Assembly (NCBI GenBank): GCA_016706545.1 | Contig: JADJJK010000003.1 | Coordinates: forward strand, 124,001-188,000 | Length of the DNA: 64,000 nucleotides | Origin: Myxococcales bacterium | GTDB lineage: Bacteria; Myxococcota_A; Polyangia; Haliangiales; Haliangiaceae | Reading direction: 5' to 3' | Shown here: piece by piece, positions 51,744 to 60,795 of the stretch | Layout of the letters: every line of letters starts with the position of its first letter | Position numbering within the stretch: position 1 is the first letter of the stretch | Made by a program: the position numbers and the translations under genes | Notes under the pieces: generated by a model | What the model saw: the letters and a program-made list of their open reading frames with translations, nothing else | Databases searched by the model: none | Told to the model about the DNA's origin: nothing

Positions 51744-52955
51744 CTACTTGGCCTTCTTGAGGCGGACGATCGCGTCCGCCGCCTTGCCACGCAGCGGCTC
51801 GCCCTTGGGCGCGATGTCCACGACCTTCTGGTAGGCCTCGATGGCGGACTTGTAGCGCTTCTGGGCGGCGTACACCTCGCCGAGCTCGAAGTAGTTGAGG
51901 ACGCTCTCGGGATCCTTGCGAATGGCCGTGGTCAAGACATCGACCGCGTGGTCGTAGTCCTGCCGGTCGGTCAAGAGGCGCCCTAGCTTGGACGCGGCCT
52001 TGGGGTGCGGCGGCTCGATCTCCAGGCTCTTGGCGTACGCGCTGATGGCCTGATCGAACTTCTTCTCCACCCGTGAGATCTCGCCATAGGCGTACCAGTA
52101 GGTGGCGTCGCGCGGGGCCAGATCCACGGAGCGGGCCAGGGCCGCCTCGGCCTCGGCGTGCTTGTCCTGGATGTTCATCAAGAGGCCCAGCTCGAAGTAC
52201 GCTCGAGCGTTCTCTGGATCTAGCTCGATGGCGCGGTCCAGCGACTGCCTGGACTCGTTGAGCTCTCCCTGCTCTCGCAGGGCCATGCCCAGGAGCGCGT
52301 GGTAGGTCGACTCGTCCGGTCGCTGGCTGATCGCAGTGCGAAACTGCAGCGCGGCCTCGTCGACCATGCCGCCCTTGGCCAGCGCTTCGCCGTAGGCCAC
52401 CAGGTACAGCGGGTTGTCGTTCTCGAGCTGGATGGCGCGCTTGAGATCGGCGAGGCCCTCGGGCCGACGGCCAAGGACGATGAGCGCTTGCCCGCGCTGC
52501 TTGTGCGCCAGGGCGTTGTTCTCTTCGAGCCCGATGAGCTGATCCGCCACGTCGAGCGCGAGCTTGCCCTTGCCAGCGGCGATCAGCGCTTCGCAGTAGA
52601 TGTGATAGGCGCGAGTCTCCGAGATGTTGGCGTCGTAGAAGTCCTTGGCGATCTTCTCGGCCTCGGGCGCCAGGTGCGCGTGGATGAGAAAGTCCACGTG
52701 CTCTTCAAGGATGTCCATGTCGTGGTTGGCGAGGAACGCTCGCCGGTAGCTCTGGTTCGCGGCCTCGAACTCCTTGGCCCGGGCCGCCTGACGGGCCTCC
52801 GTGAGCAGGGCCTTGGCCGCCTTGTCATCGCGCGCCTTCTTCTTCTTCTTGTCGGAGATATTGGACGATTTGTCGGAGCCGCCGCAGGCGCCAACCTGTA
52901 CGCCGCACAGCGTCAGCAGGGAGATCGTAGATACGCGCATGATCCAGGACCGCAT
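51744..52955 (-). CDS. TPR-repeat lipoprotein
   Basis: 403 residues. Signal with lipobox VGAC (Cys24), then a Lys/Asp-rich stretch and about nine tetratricopeptide repeats (for example AFLANHDMDILEEHVDFLIH, ARAYFELGLLMNIQDKHAEA, SVLNYFELGEVYAAQKRYKS). TPR lipoproteins act as scaffolds for outer-membrane assembly, pili or motility complexes; NlpI- or PilF/Tgl-like roles are possible. Start ATG 52955 or ATG 52940. Convergent with the zinc-ribbon/PH gene and followed upstream by 250 bases without a clear gene. Confidence 0.9.
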   Translation of the reverse strand: MRSWIMRVSTISLLTLCGVQVGACGGSDKSSNISDKKKKKARDDKAAKALLTEARQAARAKEFEAANQSYRRAFLANHDMDILEEHVDFLIHAHLAPEAEKIAKDFYDANISETRAYHIYCEALIAAGKGKLALDVADQLIGLEENNALAHKQRGQALIVLGRRPEGLADLKRAIQLENDNPLYLVAYGEALAKGGMVDEAALQFRTAISQRPDESTYHALLGMALREQGELNESRQSLDRAIELDPENARAYFELGLLMNIQDKHAEAEAALARSVDLAPRDATYWYAYGEISRVEKKFDQAISAYAKSLEIEPPHPKAASKLGRLLTDRQDYDHAVDVLTTAIRKDPESVLNYFELGEVYAAQKRYKSAIEAYQKVVDIAPKGEPLRGKAADAIVRLKKAK

Positions 52956-53205
52956 GCCGGGAGCCTAGCGAAGCCAGCCCCCCCGCGCCACTGTCCGGGC
53001 CAACCCCGCAGGTCCCCGGGCGGATTTGTCGCGCAGGTCACCAGCGGGCGGTGTGGGCCCCTTCGCTTCGCCCGGCGAGAGACCACGCAGGCTTCGCCGG
53101 GACGGACCGGGTAGCGCGCAAGAAGGCGGATCGCCCGGCGCCGTTTCAACACTTGCGCTGGGCCTTGTCAGCGTGAGGGCGCGTCGGTGTATCATCGTGG
53201 CAGCA

Positions 53206-54180
53206 ATGGCCAAGATTCGGATCGTCGACGACTGGCTGCGCAGCCCAGCGTCGCCACCGAGCCACTATCGCTCGGTGATGGTCATTGCCGAAAAATGGGC
53301 CGAGCAGCGCGTGCTCATGCGGTCCTACGCCGACAGCCGAGATCAGACCCGACCGACCATCTTCTTGCACGGGGAGGAGCTGGCGATCGGCCCGGCCGGG
53401 ATCGACGCCAACGGGCCATGGGGCATCCACGTCGCCGCCGGCGCCGAGGGCCGAGCGCAGGAGCTCGCCGGGATGCTGGAAGAGGCCGCGCGCCGGCTGT
53501 CCGGGTCCAAGGGCAGCCCGCCCCGGCTCGTCGACGAGTCTCACACCTTCGATCGAGAGCCCACCGGGAACTGGGCGCCTGGCTCGCCAGCGATGCCGCC
53601 GCACGCACGGTCGGCGGCGCGGTCCCGGCGCGCCACCGCCAACCCTGCTGCCGCGGCGCAGCTCGCCACCCGCGTACCGCAGGCCCCCACCGCGGCCGCC
53701 GTACCAGCGGCGCCGGCTGCGCGCTACGCTGGCGCCGGGGCCGGGGCCGGGGAGGGCGTGCCGCACATGGCGGCGGCCCAGCCTGGCCTGGATCCGCGCT
53801 TCGCGCCGGTGGCGGTGCGTCGCCAGGGCGGCGGGCCAGGTGGCGGGCTCGACCGGACGGCGCTGGGCTATCAATCGGGCGCAGGGGCGCAGTCCGCCAT
53901 CGTGCGGCTTGGGCTCTCGCCGGCGGTGTCGGCCCGCATGCAGCACCTGGCCGAGCGCGTGGTGCCCAGCGACTTTCAGGTCAGCAAGGCCGAGCGCGAC
54001 GTCTTGAACGCGCTCGGCGGGCACGGCGTCTTGACGGCCCGCGCCATCGGTCACCTGATCCACGCTGGCGACGCGGTGAGCTGGATGGAAGACTTCATCC
54101 GCAAGCTGGAGAGCTTCGGGCTGGACCTGATCGAGCCCGGGGAGCCCAACGGCGGCGAGCCCACGTATCGGTTGCGCTGA
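53206..54180 (+). CDS. Hypothetical protein with Ala/Pro linker
   Basis: 324 residues, not recognised. ATG 53206 starts a conserved-looking N-terminal domain (KIRIVDDWLRSPASPPSHYR, SVMVIAEKWAEQRVLMRSYA, PTIFLHGEELAIGPAGIDAN), then an Ala/Pro/Arg linker of about 130 residues, and a helical C-terminal domain (GLSPAVSARMQHLAERVVPS, SWMEDFIRKLESFGLDLIEP). No signal or membrane segment, so cytoplasmic. The open frame 5' of the ATG reads low-complexity and is not part of the gene. A tandem repeat of 11-12 bp follows 13 bases after the stop. Confidence 0.7.
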   Translation: MAKIRIVDDWLRSPASPPSHYRSVMVIAEKWAEQRVLMRSYADSRDQTRPTIFLHGEELAIGPAGIDANGPWGIHVAAGAEGRAQELAGMLEEAARRLSGSKGSPPRLVDESHTFDREPTGNWAPGSPAMPPHARSAARSRRATANPAAAAQLATRVPQAPTAAAVPAAPAARYAGAGAGAGEGVPHMAAAQPGLDPRFAPVAVRRQGGGPGGGLDRTALGYQSGAGAQSAIVRLGLSPAVSARMQHLAERVVPSDFQVSKAERDVLNALGGHGVLTARAIGHLIHAGDAVSWMEDFIRKLESFGLDLIEPGEPNGGEPTYRLR

Positions 54181-54192
54181 CAACTGTCAGAG

Positions 54193-54249
54193 CCGATCTC
54201 TGTCCGATTCTTGGACCGATTCTCGGACCGATCTTGGACCGATCTCGGA
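54193..54249 (+). repeat. Five 11-12 bp units after a stop codon, before tig
   Basis: CCGATCTCTGT (11), CCGATTCTTGGA (12), CCGATTCTCGGA (12), CCGATCTTGGA (11), CCGATCTCGGA (11), starting 13 bases after the preceding stop. Confidence 0.92.
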
Positions 54250-54431
54250 CCGCCCTCGGTCCTGGCACCCGGCCTTGGGTCCTCTCGTGATGGACGGCTT
54301 GCCCGCCGGGTGTGACCCCAGCCGCGAGCGGCGCTGGAAGGCTTCGCTTGCGGGCAACAGCGCTTCCCGCGGCTGGCCGTCTGTGGTAACCAAACCTGCT
54401 TTGTCGTCGCTCGGCGGCGCTCGAGGAAAAC

Positions 54432-55835
54432 ATGCAGGTTCGCATCGAAGACGTTTCGCCCGTGGAAAAGAAGATGTTCGTGGAGGTGCCCTGGGACACC
54501 GTGAGCACCAAGCTCGGACAGGCCTACCGAGAGCTCGGCAAGGATGTCGCGCTCAAGGGCTTCCGAAAGGGCAAGGTTCCGCGGCCCGTGCTGGAGCAGG
54601 TGTACGGCCCGCGCATCCACGCGGAGGTCGCGTACCAGCTCGTACGCGAGTCGTTCTTTCAGGCGGCGGCCAGCCACCAGCTAGACGCGGTGGCCGAGCC
54701 GCGGGTCGAGGACGCCGCGCCGATCAAGAAGGGGCAGCCCTTCGTGTTCTCGGCCATCGTCGAGGTGCGCGGCGTGGTCGAGCCGCAGGGCTACCAGGGG
54801 CTCGCCATCGAGCGTCGCCGCCTCGCGGTGGCCGACTCCGCGGTGGACGAGGCCATCAAGACGCTGCAGCGCGAGCACACGGAGCTCGAGCCGATCACCG
54901 GCCGCACCGAGACCGCGGCTGGCGACGTGGTGGAGATGAAGATCGACGGCCACATCGGGGAGCACCCGATAAGCCAGCCGAAGTTCGCCATCGACCTCGA
55001 CACCGTGGAGGCGGAGCCGCTCCCCGGCTTGTGCGCGGCGCTGCTCGGGTTGCCCCTCGACACCGCGAACAAGGTCATCGAGCTGGAGGTGCCGGCAGAC
55101 TACAAGGACGAGAACCTGCGCGGGCGCAAAGCCACGCTGACGGTCACGTTCTCCGAGGTGCGCGCCAAGAGCGTGCCCGCGCTCGACGACGAGTTCGCCA
55201 AGGACACCGGCAAGGCCGAGACCTTGGACGGGCTGCGCGCCGCGGTGCGCAAGGAGCTCGAGGAGCGCGAGAACGTCAACATCCATCGTGAGGCCAAGGA
55301 GGGCGCGCTGCGCGCCCTGGTCAAGGGCAACCAGATCCCTGTGGCGTCCTCGCTCGTCGAGCGCGCGGTGGAGATCCAGTACAACCGCATGCGCCAGATG
55401 CTGGGCATGAAGCCAGACACCAACCTGGCCGGGCTCGGCGAGGACCTGCGCGGCAAGCTGCGCGGCGGCGGGGCAGACGAAGTCCGCGGCCAGCTCTTGC
55501 TGGAGGCGGTGGGAGATCTGGAGAAGCTCGAGGTCTCGGACGCCGACGTCGACGCTTACCTTGGCGAGCAGGCGCGCTCGCGCAACATGGCGCCGGCTCG
55601 CCTGCGCGCGGAGTGGACCCGCGAGGGGCGCCTCGATGGCGTCCGCTTCTCGCTGCGCCAGGACAAGATCCTCGATTTCCTGGTGGCCAAGGCCAGCGTG
55701 ACCGAGGTGGACAAGCTCACGGAGCTGACGCCGCCGCCTTCTTCGGAGCCGGCCGCCGCCGACGATGTCGCCGCCAGCGGCGACCATCCTGCTGCTGCGC
55801 CCGCGCACGTGCACGGGCCCGACTGCGACCACTGA
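54432..55835 (+). CDS. tig: Trigger factor (ribosome-associated chaperone, PPIase)
   Basis: 467 residues. GAGGAAAAC just before the ATG. The ribosome-binding signature GFRKGKVP is at residues 43-50. The FKBP-type PPIase domain follows (about 155-240: AAGDVVEMKIDGHIGEHPIS, LPGLCAALLGLPLDTANKVI), then the helical substrate-binding C-terminus. A His/Asp tail (HVHGPDCDH) closes it. Trigger factor binds nascent chains at the ribosome exit. No clpP/clpX follows, unlike in many genomes; instead the convergent radical SAM gene. Confidence 0.95.
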   Translation: MQVRIEDVSPVEKKMFVEVPWDTVSTKLGQAYRELGKDVALKGFRKGKVPRPVLEQVYGPRIHAEVAYQLVRESFFQAAASHQLDAVAEPRVEDAAPIKKGQPFVFSAIVEVRGVVEPQGYQGLAIERRRLAVADSAVDEAIKTLQREHTELEPITGRTETAAGDVVEMKIDGHIGEHPISQPKFAIDLDTVEAEPLPGLCAALLGLPLDTANKVIELEVPADYKDENLRGRKATLTVTFSEVRAKSVPALDDEFAKDTGKAETLDGLRAAVRKELEERENVNIHREAKEGALRALVKGNQIPVASSLVERAVEIQYNRMRQMLGMKPDTNLAGLGEDLRGKLRGGGADEVRGQLLLEAVGDLEKLEVSDADVDAYLGEQARSRNMAPARLRAEWTREGRLDGVRFSLRQDKILDFLVAKASVTEVDKLTELTPPPSSEPAAADDVAASGDHPAAAPAHVHGPDCDH

Positions 55836-55849
55836 CGTTCGGCGTTCGG

Positions 55850-55872
55850 GTGCCGGCGCTCGGCGCCGGTGC
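55850..55872. terminator. Hairpin after tig
   Basis: GTGCCGGCGC pairs with GCGCCGGTGC around a TCG loop (ten pairs, two G-U). The unit GGGTGCCGGCGCTCG reappears at 55898-55912. The site lies 15 bases after the tig stop, in the convergent gap; there is no T-tract. Confidence 0.45.
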
Positions 55873-55962
55873 TCGTGGCGGCCTTCGGCGCGCGCTTGGG
55901 TGCCGGCGCTCGCGCGCTGCCCAGGTAAGCCGCGCGGCTCAACGACGCGCCTGCTCGCGGCG

Positions 55963-57498
55963 CTAGCTGCGGCCGTGGTGCCGCTGCTGGCGCGCCGGTA
56001 GATCCCGGTCGCCGCTGCCACCGGCCGCGGGCCTGCCCAGGCTGCGCTGCGCCGCCGTGATGTAGGGCTGGAGCACGGTCGGCGCGCGCCGGCCGGGGGC
56101 CAGGAAGTCCTGCGCCAGCATGGCGCCCACCTCGTCGCGGGGCAGGCCGCGCACCTCGGCCAGAAACTCAAAGAGGAGCTCGGCCTGGCGCGGCAGGGCC
56201 ACCCCGGCCAGCGAGACGCGGGCGGAGAGAAACTCCGTCAGCGCCATGACGCCATGGAAAGGGGAGCCGTCACGCCACAAGAGCGGCGCGGTGCGCACGA
56301 AGTTGCCGCGGTTGATGATCAGGTCCCAGACCCGCGCGAAGCGCTTGAGCCGCTGCATCGACGGAAACGAGATCAGGCGGTTGGCGAGGATCTCGTACGG
56401 CGGTTCCTCGCTCCACACGACCTGGTACGCCTCATCGTGGCGGGTGATGGGCGTGCCGCGCAGCCGCTTGAGGACGCCGATCTGGATCTCGTGGGGGCCC
56501 AGCGCCACCAGACGGTCAAGCCCGGCGGCGAACGTCTCCGGGGACTCTCCTGGCAGCCCGACTATCAGATCGGCGTGGACGTGCGCGCCGGTGTGCTCGC
56601 CCAGATATCGCAGGTTGTCTTCCAGCGCCGTCAGGTCCTGACGCCGGCTGATGCGTTCGCTGGTCGCCGGATCAAAAGTCTGGATCCCCACCTCGAGCTG
56701 GATGGTCCCCGGTGAGAAGCGCGCGATGCGCTCGCGCAGCCCGGCCGGAAAGCGATCAGGCACCATCTCGAAGTGTCCAAACACCCCCAGCGCCTGACGC
56801 TCGAGCAGAAAGTCGAGCAGCGCGTGGCTGGTCCTGGGCGACAGGTTGAACGTGCGATCGACGAACTTGAGCTGTCTTGCTCCTCGCGCCACCAGCTGAT
56901 CGAGGTCCGCCAGCAGGCGCTCGAGAGGGAACGTGCGAACCTTGGTATCGAGCGAGGACAGGCAGAACTCGCAAGAGAACGGGCAACCGCGCGATGCCTC
57001 GACATAGAGCACGCGCTGGTTGACGTCCTCGTCCGTGTATTCGCCGTACGGGGAGGCCAGCGCGCTCAGGTCCGGCAGGCCGCCGGCTATCACCTTGGTC
57101 AGGTGAGGTCGCCCGCTGAGCAGGCGGTCCACCAGCGCCGCGAACGCGAGCTCGCCCTCGCCGGTGATGACGTGATCGGCCAGCTCCACGATCGGCTGTT
57201 GCGACAGCTCGTGGCTGACCTCTGGTCCGCCCAGGACGACGCGGATCTCGGGCGCCACCTGCTTGAGCATGCGCACCACCGCGAGGCTGGCCGTGGCGTT
57301 CCACACGTAGACGCCAAGCCCGATGACACGAGGCCGCTCGGCGAGCAGTCGCTCCACCACGTCCACCGGTCGCTCCTGGATCGTCAGCTCCACGATCGTC
57401 GCGCGCTCGCGCCAGGGCCCGAGGTTGGCCCGCAAGCATCGCAGGCCCAAGGAGGCGTGGATGTACTTCGCGTTCAGGGTGCAAAGGACGATGTCCAC
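55963..57498 (-). CDS. B12-binding radical SAM protein
   Basis: 511 residues from GTG 57498. The N-terminal cobalamin-binding (B12-binding) domain has IVLCTLNAKYIHASLGLRCL, GLGVYVWNATASL and VVLGGPEVSHE. The radical SAM core has the cluster motif CPFSCEFC (C-x3-C-x2-C), then KFVDRTFNLSPRTSHALLDF, FEMVPDRFPAGLRERI and IQLEVGIQTFDPATSERISR. A DUF4080-type C-terminal domain follows. Such enzymes alkylate or rearrange unactivated carbons; the substrate is unknown. The longer frame upstream is low-complexity. Divergent from the kinase at 57667. Confidence 0.92.
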   Translation of the reverse strand: MDIVLCTLNAKYIHASLGLRCLRANLGPWRERATIVELTIQERPVDVVERLLAERPRVIGLGVYVWNATASLAVVRMLKQVAPEIRVVLGGPEVSHELSQQPIVELADHVITGEGELAFAALVDRLLSGRPHLTKVIAGGLPDLSALASPYGEYTDEDVNQRVLYVEASRGCPFSCEFCLSSLDTKVRTFPLERLLADLDQLVARGARQLKFVDRTFNLSPRTSHALLDFLLERQALGVFGHFEMVPDRFPAGLRERIARFSPGTIQLEVGIQTFDPATSERISRRQDLTALEDNLRYLGEHTGAHVHADLIVGLPGESPETFAAGLDRLVALGPHEIQIGVLKRLRGTPITRHDEAYQVVWSEEPPYEILANRLISFPSMQRLKRFARVWDLIINRGNFVRTAPLLWRDGSPFHGVMALTEFLSARVSLAGVALPRQAELLFEFLAEVRGLPRDEVGAMLAQDFLAPGRRAPTVLQPYITAAQRSLGRPAAGGSGDRDLPARQQRHHGRS

Positions 57499-57666
57499 CA
57501 AGAGGGCGTAGCACGGCCAGCCTGCGCGGGGGAACCGCGGCGCCGCGCGTACGCCTTGCGAGGCTGCGGCGCCAGTCGCGCCTGCCGCGCGTACCAGGTC
57601 GCTCGGGTGCCATGGTCGCGGCCAGGCAGGGGCGCGGTCGCGGATCGTTCGAGCTACAATCACGTC

Positions 57667-59583
57667 ATGGAGACGGACCCCACCCAGCTACACCTCGATG
57701 GCAGAGACCATCCTTCGCTGGGCGACCTGCGCGATCCTTCCCACCCGGTGGTGGCGGCGCACCTCGCGACGTGCGAGATGTGCCGTCGGCTGGTCGGTCA
57801 GACCGGGCTCTCGTTGCCAGGCGGGCTGGTGTCCGAGTCCGCGTTTCGCTGGCCGGCGGACGCCGTGGCGCGCGGCGGCATGGCGCAGATCTTTTTGGCC
57901 GACGACCGTCGGCTGAGCCGCCAGGTGATCTTGAAGGCCCCGCGTGACGGGGAGGAGCTGCCGGCGCCGCTTCTGCAGATGTTCCAGCAGCGCATCGCCG
58001 CTGAAGCCAAGGTGCTGGCCAAGCTGCAGCACCCCGCGATCGTCACCATCTACGAGCTGGGGCGTGCCAGCACGGGCTGGCCGTTCTGCGTGCTGGAGAA
58101 GGTGGAGGGGCGATCGCTGCGCGACCACCTGGATGAGCTGGCGGTGGACGAGGCCGCTGATGGTCGGCCGCGCACCCGCGAGCGGCTGGAGCTGTTGTCG
58201 AGCCTGGTGTCGGTGGCGGAGGCCATCGCGTATGCGCACGAGCGGCGCGTGGTGCATCGCGACATCACGCCCAACAACATCTTGCTGGGCAAGCGCGGCG
58301 AAGCCACCCTCATCGACTGGGGCATCGCGCGAGATCTGGACGCGCCGTCGTTGATGGACATCGACGGTCCGCTGGACGCTTCGGCCAGCGGCCGCATGGT
58401 GACCATCAGCGCGGGCACGCCGCCGTACATCCCGCTGGAGCAGAGCCAGGGACGGGCGGCGGAGCCGTCCTTCGATGTGTACAGCTTCGGCGTGTGCCTC
58501 TACGAGGTCGTGGCCGGGCGGACCCCGTTTGTCTGGAAGGCGCTGCCGGAGCAGAGCGAGCGAGAGGCGCAGATGCATGCGTTCTTGCGCTGGCTCTCCT
58601 CTGGCGAGCGAGCGCCGGCGGCCGCGCCCAAGGACTCCGAGCTGTCCGGGATCATCGCCAGGGCCATGCACCGCGAACCCGGTGAGCGCTTCACCGCGGA
58701 CGAGCTGGTGCGCGCCCTCAAGCAGTACCTGACCGGAGATCTGGTCTTCTCGCATCGCTACTCGCTCAGCGGCCGGGTCTCGCGCTGGGTGCGTCGCCGG
58801 CCAGCGGTGGCGGCCAGCTTGGCGGTGGCGCTGGTGGCGCTGGTGGTGACCGCCGTGGTGTTCGCTCGCCTCTCGCGCACCGCGCAGCGCGCCGCGGAGA
58901 GTCAGCAGATGGCCATCGCGGCGCGGCTGGACGCCAAGGAGAAGGAGCAAGCGGCGGAGCTCGCCCGCGAGGAGTCCGAGAAGGCCAGCGCGCGCGCCGC
59001 GGCGGCGGAGCGGGAGGGCAAGGACGCCCGCGCGCTGCGCGACATCGCCGAGAAGCGCAGGCTGGAGGCCGAGGCGCGACGCAACGAGTTCGAGCAAGCG
59101 GCGGCCACCGCCAAGGGCGACGCCGATGACGCGGTGGCGCGCTTTCGCGACGCGGTCAAGGAGCGGGAGCTCGCTGACAAGGCGCGCGATGAGGCCAAGC
59201 TGGCGCAGGCCAACGCAGAGTCCCAGCGCGACGCGGCAGACCTCGCCAGGCAGGCGGCGCAGAAGGAGCGAGACACCGCGCGCGGCGCCGAGCGCGCGGC
59301 GATCGAGGAGCGCGCGCAGGCGGTGGCGGCGCAGAAGGCAGCCGACGCGGCGCGCGCGGAGGCGGACGTCGCGCGCGAGGGGGCACGGCGCGATGAGGTG
59401 GCGGCGCGCGCGGAGCGCGACGAGGCCAGAGCGCTCGCGCAGACCGCGCAGCAGGACGCGGCCACCGCCAGGCAGCAGCTCGCGTCGCTGGAGGCGCGGG
59501 TGCGAGAGCTGGAGCAGCGGCTGGCCGGCCAGGGGCCGGGGCCAGCGCCCGAGCCAGCGCCAGCGCCGCCGCCGGCCCCTTGA
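57667..59583 (+). CDS. Ser/Thr kinase-like protein with zinc-finger start, DWG motif and coiled-coil tail
   Basis: 638 residues. Residues 32-39 read HLATCEMC, the H-x3-C-x2-C of anti-sigma zinc fingers. The kinase domain (about 65-365) has GGMAQIFL, Lys90 (VILK), HRDITPNNILL (Asp199) and DWG (217-219) in place of DFG, with PPYIPLEQ as the activation-segment end. Asp, Lys and Asn are kept, so activity is plausible. A membrane helix (AASLAVALVALVVTAVVFAR) is followed by about 200 residues of Ala/Glu/Arg coiled coil and a Pro/Ala tail outside. It starts 169 bases from the divergent radical SAM gene. Confidence 0.9.
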   Translation: METDPTQLHLDGRDHPSLGDLRDPSHPVVAAHLATCEMCRRLVGQTGLSLPGGLVSESAFRWPADAVARGGMAQIFLADDRRLSRQVILKAPRDGEELPAPLLQMFQQRIAAEAKVLAKLQHPAIVTIYELGRASTGWPFCVLEKVEGRSLRDHLDELAVDEAADGRPRTRERLELLSSLVSVAEAIAYAHERRVVHRDITPNNILLGKRGEATLIDWGIARDLDAPSLMDIDGPLDASASGRMVTISAGTPPYIPLEQSQGRAAEPSFDVYSFGVCLYEVVAGRTPFVWKALPEQSEREAQMHAFLRWLSSGERAPAAAPKDSELSGIIARAMHREPGERFTADELVRALKQYLTGDLVFSHRYSLSGRVSRWVRRRPAVAASLAVALVALVVTAVVFARLSRTAQRAAESQQMAIAARLDAKEKEQAAELAREESEKASARAAAAEREGKDARALRDIAEKRRLEAEARRNEFEQAAATAKGDADDAVARFRDAVKERELADKARDEAKLAQANAESQRDAADLARQAAQKERDTARGAERAAIEERAQAVAAQKAADAARAEADVAREGARRDEVAARAERDEARALAQTAQQDAATARQQLASLEARVRELEQRLAGQGPGPAPEPAPAPPPAP

Positions 59584-59637
59584 GCCGGCGCCCTGCGTCC
59601 CGCGCGCCCGGCGACAGGCCGCGCGGCCTTGGGCCAG

Positions 59638-60405
59638 TCAGAGCGTCGCGCCCACCCACTCCGTGATCGAGCGATAGCGCGCGCCGGCCACGACGATGTG
59701 ATCGATGATGGGGATCCCCACCAGGTCGCCGACCTCGCGCAGGCGCCGGGTCAGGTCCAGGTCTTCGCCGCTGGGCGTGGGGTCGCCGGAGGGATGGTTG
59801 TGCGCCAGGATCGCCGCGGCGGCCGAGATCCGGATGAGCGGACGGAACACCTCGCGTGGATGGACCTCCACCGCTGACAGCGTCCCGCGCGCTATCGGGA
59901 ACTCCGCCAGAAGCTGGTTGCGGGCGTTTATGCCGATCACGAAGAAGCACTCCTGCGCCAGGCCCGCCATCCGCGGCACCATGAGCCGCGCGACGTCTTC
60001 GGGGCCCCGGAGTTGCGGCGGTAGCTGGCGCTCGAACAGCGCGCGTCGTCCCAGCTCGAACGCCGCGACCACGCGAACGGCGCGGCATGCGCCGATGCCA
60101 GAGGTGTGGATGAGCTCTTGCGGCGTGGCTCGTGACAGCGCAGGTAGGCCGCCGGCGCTGCGCACCACGTCCGTGGCCACGTTCCACACCGGGCGACCGC
60201 GCATGCCGGTGCCAAGGAGGATGCCAACGAGCTCTTCATCGCTGACGCGATCTGCGCCGAACTGCCAGAGCCGCTCGCGCGCCAGGAGCTGCCCGGGCGA
60301 GGACTCGGGGGCCAAGGGAAAAGACTCTGCGACCTCGTGCGGCGGCTCTGGTCGGATAGGGGGGGAATCGGGGTGGGCGAAGTGGAGGACTTCCGCGAGC
60401 ATCAT
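59638..60405 (-). CDS. radC: RadC/JAB-domain protein
   Basis: 255 residues. A helix-hairpin-helix-like region (RLWQFGADRVSDEELVGILL, SGIGACRAVRVVAAFELGRR) is followed by the MPN/JAB domain with the metal motif HNHPSGDPTPSGEDLDL and IIDHIVVAGARYRSITEWVG. RadC was named for DNA repair but its function remains unsettled; the JAB fold suggests peptidase or isopeptidase chemistry. Start ATG 60405; the frame is open to 60594 but that part is Arg/Pro-rich and atypical. Divergent from the kinase at 60796. Confidence 0.9.
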   Translation of the reverse strand: MMLAEVLHFAHPDSPPIRPEPPHEVAESFPLAPESSPGQLLARERLWQFGADRVSDEELVGILLGTGMRGRPVWNVATDVVRSAGGLPALSRATPQELIHTSGIGACRAVRVVAAFELGRRALFERQLPPQLRGPEDVARLMVPRMAGLAQECFFVIGINARNQLLAEFPIARGTLSAVEVHPREVFRPLIRISAAAAILAHNHPSGDPTPSGEDLDLTRRLREVGDLVGIPIIDHIVVAGARYRSITEWVGATL

Positions 60406-60610
60406 GAGGGCGAGAGGCAAGTGCCGCGCCAGCGCACCTTGCCGCCCCGAAGCCGGGATCTCTTGCGGCGGTGACAGCACTGGCTGCCGCCGCTGTGGAG
60501 GCTGTTGGTTGGCGTGGCCAGAAACCGGACACCCCGGTGCGTCCCTGTCGCTCCTGTCCGGGTTTCGGCCGCTTGCTGTCCGGGAGCCGGCCACGGCTGG
60601 TCGTTGACCG

Positions 60611-60729
60611 ATCAGGTTCGGGCAGGTTGGGTTGGGTCAGCTTGGGCCAGGTTCGGGCAGGCCCGATGAGCTTCGGGTCAGGCCCGGCCAGGTTCGGTCA
60701 GGTTCGGGCAGGCCCGGCAGGCCCTGCAG
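60611..60729. repeat. Degenerate ~10-bp tandem repeat in a divergent promoter region
   Basis: About twelve units of the type AGGTTCGGGC, AGGCCCGGCC and AGCTTCGGGTC run head to tail between the radC and kinase genes; most are 9-11 bp. It lies upstream of both genes, unlike the arrays at stop codons. Confidence 0.85.
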
Positions 60730-60795
60730 CGCCCGGTGAACACGCCCGCGCGACGGATCCATCGAGGATCCATCGAAGGTGGTATCTTGCATGGC

